Source: Acidobacteriota bacterium | GTDB taxonomy: Bacteria; Acidobacteriota; Terriglobia; Acidoferrales; UBA7541 | Assembly: GCA_019239815.1 (NCBI GenBank) | Contig: JAFAZL010000650.1 | Location: 1 to 8,243 of the forward strand | DNA: 8,243 nucleotides | Reading direction: 5' to 3' | Shown here: one piece after another, positions 6,303 through 8,243 of the stretch | How the letters are laid out: each line of letters starts with the position of its first letter | Position numbering within the stretch: the stretch's first letter is position 1 | The notes under the pieces: generated by a model | The model's database searches: none | Seen by the model: only the letters and a program-made list of their open reading frames with translations | What the model was told of the DNA's origin: nothing | Made by a program: the position numbers and the translations under genes

Positions 6303-6347
6303 GGGCGGGGCCCTTCGAAGCTCAGGGTAAACAAGCCCCGCCCCTAC
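6303..6347 (-). repeat. GC-rich hairpin repeat, copy 2, with a nested second repeat
   Basis: The outer arms GGGCGGGGC (6303-6311) and GCCCCGCCC (6335-6343) form a perfect 9-bp stem. Read on the - strand, it starts with the same 16 bases as copy 1 (6332-6347 against 2657-2672) and ends with the same CCGCCCAG. Its 23-base loop (6312-6334) contains most of a CCTTCG...GCTCAGG unit like the one at 4988-5018, so one repeat type sits inside the other. It lies about 30 bp beyond the priA stop and could fold at the 3' end of the priA transcript. Confidence 0.75.
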
Positions 6348-6376
6348 AACGGAATCGGAGTCCGAGCAGCAATGGG

Positions 6377-8242
6377 CTAGAGAAGGTTGAGGGGGTCCAT
6401 GTCGACGAGGATGGCGGTTTGGGGGATTTCTTTGGTGTCGGCGTGGGTTAGGGCGCCGGCAAGAACCTTTGTCAGGACGGAGCGGCGCGGGGATTTCAGA
6501 AGAAATTGGTAGCGGTGTTCGGTTTTGAGGCGAGCTAAGGGTGCGGTAGCGGGGCCGAGGACACGCAAGAATTTGGCGGCGTTGGGGATCGACGGGACGG
6601 GCACGGCGTGCCGTGCCCCAACGGCCGGATCGTCTTGCGTCGGTGCGGCTGATGCAGATGCGGCTCGGGCTTTCGAATCAGGCGGAGTGGGAGACGAGGC
6701 AGCTACGAAGTATTCGGAGAGTTGGCGGGCGTAGCGGATGGCTTTTTCGAGGTTTGAGTCGCGGATGATGACGTTGGCGAGCGAGGTGAACGGCGGATAT
6801 TGCATCACGCGGCGGAAGTGCATTTCGCGTTCGAAGAAGGACGCGTAGTCCTGGCGGACGGCGTCTTGAATGGCGTAGTGCTCTGGATAGTAGGTCTGGA
6901 TGAGGACGCGGCCGGGGAGATCGCCGCGGCCGGCGCGACCGGCGACCTGCGTCAAAAGTTGGAAAGTGCGTTCGGCTGCGCGGAAATCTGGAAGATGAAG
7001 CGATGAGTCGGCGCTGACGACGCCGACGAGCGTGACGCGCTGAAAGTCGTGGCCCTTGGCGATCATTTGCGTGCCGACGAGGATGTCAATGGCGCCGCCT
7101 GCGAATGCGCCTAGAGTTTCCTGATACTGGCGCTTGGTGCGCGCGGTGTCGCGGTCGAGACGGGCGATGCGCGCGCCCGGAAATTCCTTGCGCAGGCGCT
7201 CTTCGAGATGCTCGGAGCCCTCGCCGAAGAAATAGATGTATTCCGACTGACATTTTGGGCAAACCTTCGGTACGGATTGAATCGAGCCGCAATAGTGGCA
7301 CTCGAGGCGGTTGCGCGACTTGTGGTAGGTCATCGAAATGCTGCAGTTGACGCATTGCACTGAATTGCCGCAGCTACGGCAGAGCACGGACCACGAATAT
7401 CCGCGGCGATTGATGAGCACGAGCGCTTGCGTGCCCTGTCTGAGGCACTCGGTAATGCCGTCGTGAAGAGCGGTGCTGATCGGGCCGGCTTTGTGCGTGC
7501 GCTGAAAGTCTTCGCGCATGTCGATGATTTCGACGCTGGCCATGGAGCGATTGGCGACGCGCGAAGCTAATGTGAGGAGTTCGTACTTGCCGCTGCGCGC
7601 GTGATGGTAGGTCTCAAGCGACGGCGTGGCGGAGCCGAGAAGCGCGATGGCGTTTTCGAGTTTTGCCCGGACGATGGCGACGTCGCGGCCGTGGTAGCGC
7701 GGCGTTTCTTCCTGCTTGTAGCTGGATTCCTGTTCTTCATCGACGATGATGAGGCCGAGATTTTGGAGCGGTGCGAAGACAGCGGAGCGCGTGCCGACGA
7801 CGACGCGGGCTTCGCCGTTGCGGACGCGCCACCATTCGCGGGCGCGTTCGACGTCGCTGAGCGCGGAGTGAAGAACGGCGACACCTTCGAAGCGGGCGCC
7901 GAACCAGGCGCGGCACTGGCGTCCGACCCACAGCGTGAGCGCGATTTCGGGGACGAGAACGATCGCGGTCTTTCCGCGCGCGAGGGTTTCCTGGACGGCG
8001 CGCATGTAGACCTCGGTTTTGCCGCTGCCGGTGACGCCGTAGAGGAGGAGCGTGCCGAATTCGCCGAGCTCGAAACGCGTGCGGATGGCGTTGAAGGCGG
8101 ATTCCTGGCCAGCGTTGAGTTCGTGGGCGGGGGCTTCGTAGCCGGAGTCGAAGGGATCGTCGGCGGGATCGACGCGCTCTTCCCAGGATTCGAGGAGGCC
8201 GGAGCGAAGCATGCGTTCGATGACGGAGCGGGAGATGTTGGC
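6377..8242 (-). CDS. priA: Primosomal protein N' (replication restart helicase PriA), N-terminal part missing
   Basis: PriA is the 3'-to-5' DNA helicase that recognises stalled forks and reloads the replisome. The frame is open to the right edge, so the DNA-binding N-terminus is outside; about 621 residues are visible. Numbering from the internal Met codon at 8212, helicase motifs are GVTGSGKTE (59-67, Walker A), VDEEQ (157-161, motif II), GSATPS (193-198), GTQMIAKGHDF (380-390) and QVAGRAGRGDLPG (422-434). Eight cysteines in four CxxC pairs bind two zinc ions: C278/C281, C287/C290, C305/C308, C318/C321. Motif II ends in Gln where E. coli PriA has His (DEEH). Between helicase lobe 2 and the C-terminal domain (from FLRVLGP, 548) lies an Ala/Ser/Pro-rich insert of about 44 residues (504-547). 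It is convergent with the other genes, unlike the co-directional arrangement known elsewhere. Confidence 0.96.
   Translation of the reverse strand, partial: ANISRSVIERMLRSGLLESWEERVDPADDPFDSGYEAPAHELNAGQESAFNAIRTRFELGEFGTLLLYGVTGSGKTEVYMRAVQETLARGKTAIVLVPEIALTLWVGRQCRAWFGARFEGVAVLHSALSDVERAREWWRVRNGEARVVVGTRSAVFAPLQNLGLIIVDEEQESSYKQEETPRYHGRDVAIVRAKLENAIALLGSATPSLETYHHARSGKYELLTLASRVANRSMASVEIIDMREDFQRTHKAGPISTALHDGITECLRQGTQALVLINRRGYSWSVLCRSCGNSVQCVNCSISMTYHKSRNRLECHYCGSIQSVPKVCPKCQSEYIYFFGEGSEHLEERLRKEFPGARIARLDRDTARTKRQYQETLGAFAGGAIDILVGTQMIAKGHDFQRVTLVGVVSADSSLHLPDFRAAERTFQLLTQVAGRAGRGDLPGRVLIQTYYPEHYAIQDAVRQDYASFFEREMHFRRVMQYPPFTSLANVIIRDSNLEKAIRYARQLSEYFVAASSPTPPDSKARAASASAAPTQDDPAVGARHAVPVPSIPNAAKFLRVLGPATAPLARLKTEHRYQFLLKSPRRSVLTKVLAGALTHADTKEIPQTAILVDMDPLNLL
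6599..6618 (-). repeat. Palindromic repeat inside the priA coding sequence
   Basis: GGGCACGGC (6599-6607) and GCCGTGCCC (6610-6618) form a perfect 9-bp inverted repeat with a 2-bp centre. On the priA strand it is read in frame as GARHAVPVP (532-540), inside the low-complexity linker. I recognise GARHAVP as a peptide typical of an intergenic palindrome translated in acidobacterial proteins; that is from memory. Confidence 0.7.
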
Positions 8243-8243
8243 G

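Larger units (their letters stand above)
5965..6376. other. 412-bp gene-free convergent intergenic region
   Basis: This lies between the convergent stops of the EamA gene and priA. I see no convincing gene; a 21-codon GTG frame from 6077 has no support. From left to right it holds a 12-bp palindrome (5988-5999), a short hairpin TTGCGA/TCGCAA (6044-6049 with 6057-6062), a 7-bp hairpin (6091-6107), a T-rich tract (6119-6133), an imperfect hairpin (6168-6202), a purine-rich run (6231-6269) and a nested palindromic repeat (6303-6347). The part from 5988 to about 6210 is richer in A and T than the flanking genes. Transcription from both sides should end here, but no textbook terminator with a T-run directly after its stem is present. 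Confidence 0.8.

Noticed and set aside
2657..6347. Inverted 16-bp repeats as ends of a composite transposon carrying coaBC, glycosylase and transporter
   Set aside because: There is no transposase and no target duplication visible, the cargo is housekeeping, and the repeat type is a dispersed intergenic palindrome.

Overview
The window holds chromosomal housekeeping genes from a GC-rich Gram-negative bacterium, most likely an acidobacterium of the Koribacter/Terriglobia type. I infer this from three things. The lipid-exporter ATPase is MsbA-like. The gene order is yicC-gmk-rpoZ-coaBC with a family-4 uracil-DNA glycosylase. The intergenic palindromic repeats are of a kind I remember as common in acidobacterial genomes. 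The taxonomy comes from memory and pattern, not from a search.

Layout. From 2 to 2629 on the + strand there is a tightly packed operon: the 3' end of an MsbA-type ABC exporter, yicC, gmk and rpoZ. Each start codon overlaps the preceding stop (ATGA, ATGA, TGATG), which points to translational coupling. A 127-bp gap with a GC-rich palindromic repeat follows. Next come coaBC (2757-3998) and, 2 bp later, a family-4 uracil-DNA glycosylase with an unusually long N-terminal extension (4001-4951). A second repeat-bearing gap leads to a DMT/EamA-family membrane transporter (5080-5964). From 5965 to 6376 lies a 412-bp gene-free stretch with several hairpins and repeats. The 3' part of priA (6377-8242) is on the - strand, convergent with everything else, and runs off the right edge.

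How the genes fit together. The cluster links lipid export, RNA turnover (YicC), GTP precursor supply (Gmk), the RNA polymerase omega subunit, coenzyme A synthesis (CoaBC), uracil repair and replication restart (PriA). This is the classic conserved bacterial growth cluster; Bacillus subtilis has yloC-gmk-rpoZ-coaBC-priA in one direction. Here the order is interrupted by the glycosylase and the transporter, and priA is inverted.

I see no defence system, CRISPR array, mobile-element gene, tRNA or rRNA. The less ordinary content is non-coding: three families of short palindromic repeats, one nested inside another and one lying in frame inside priA, plus a structured region downstream of the transporter gene that no gene explains.
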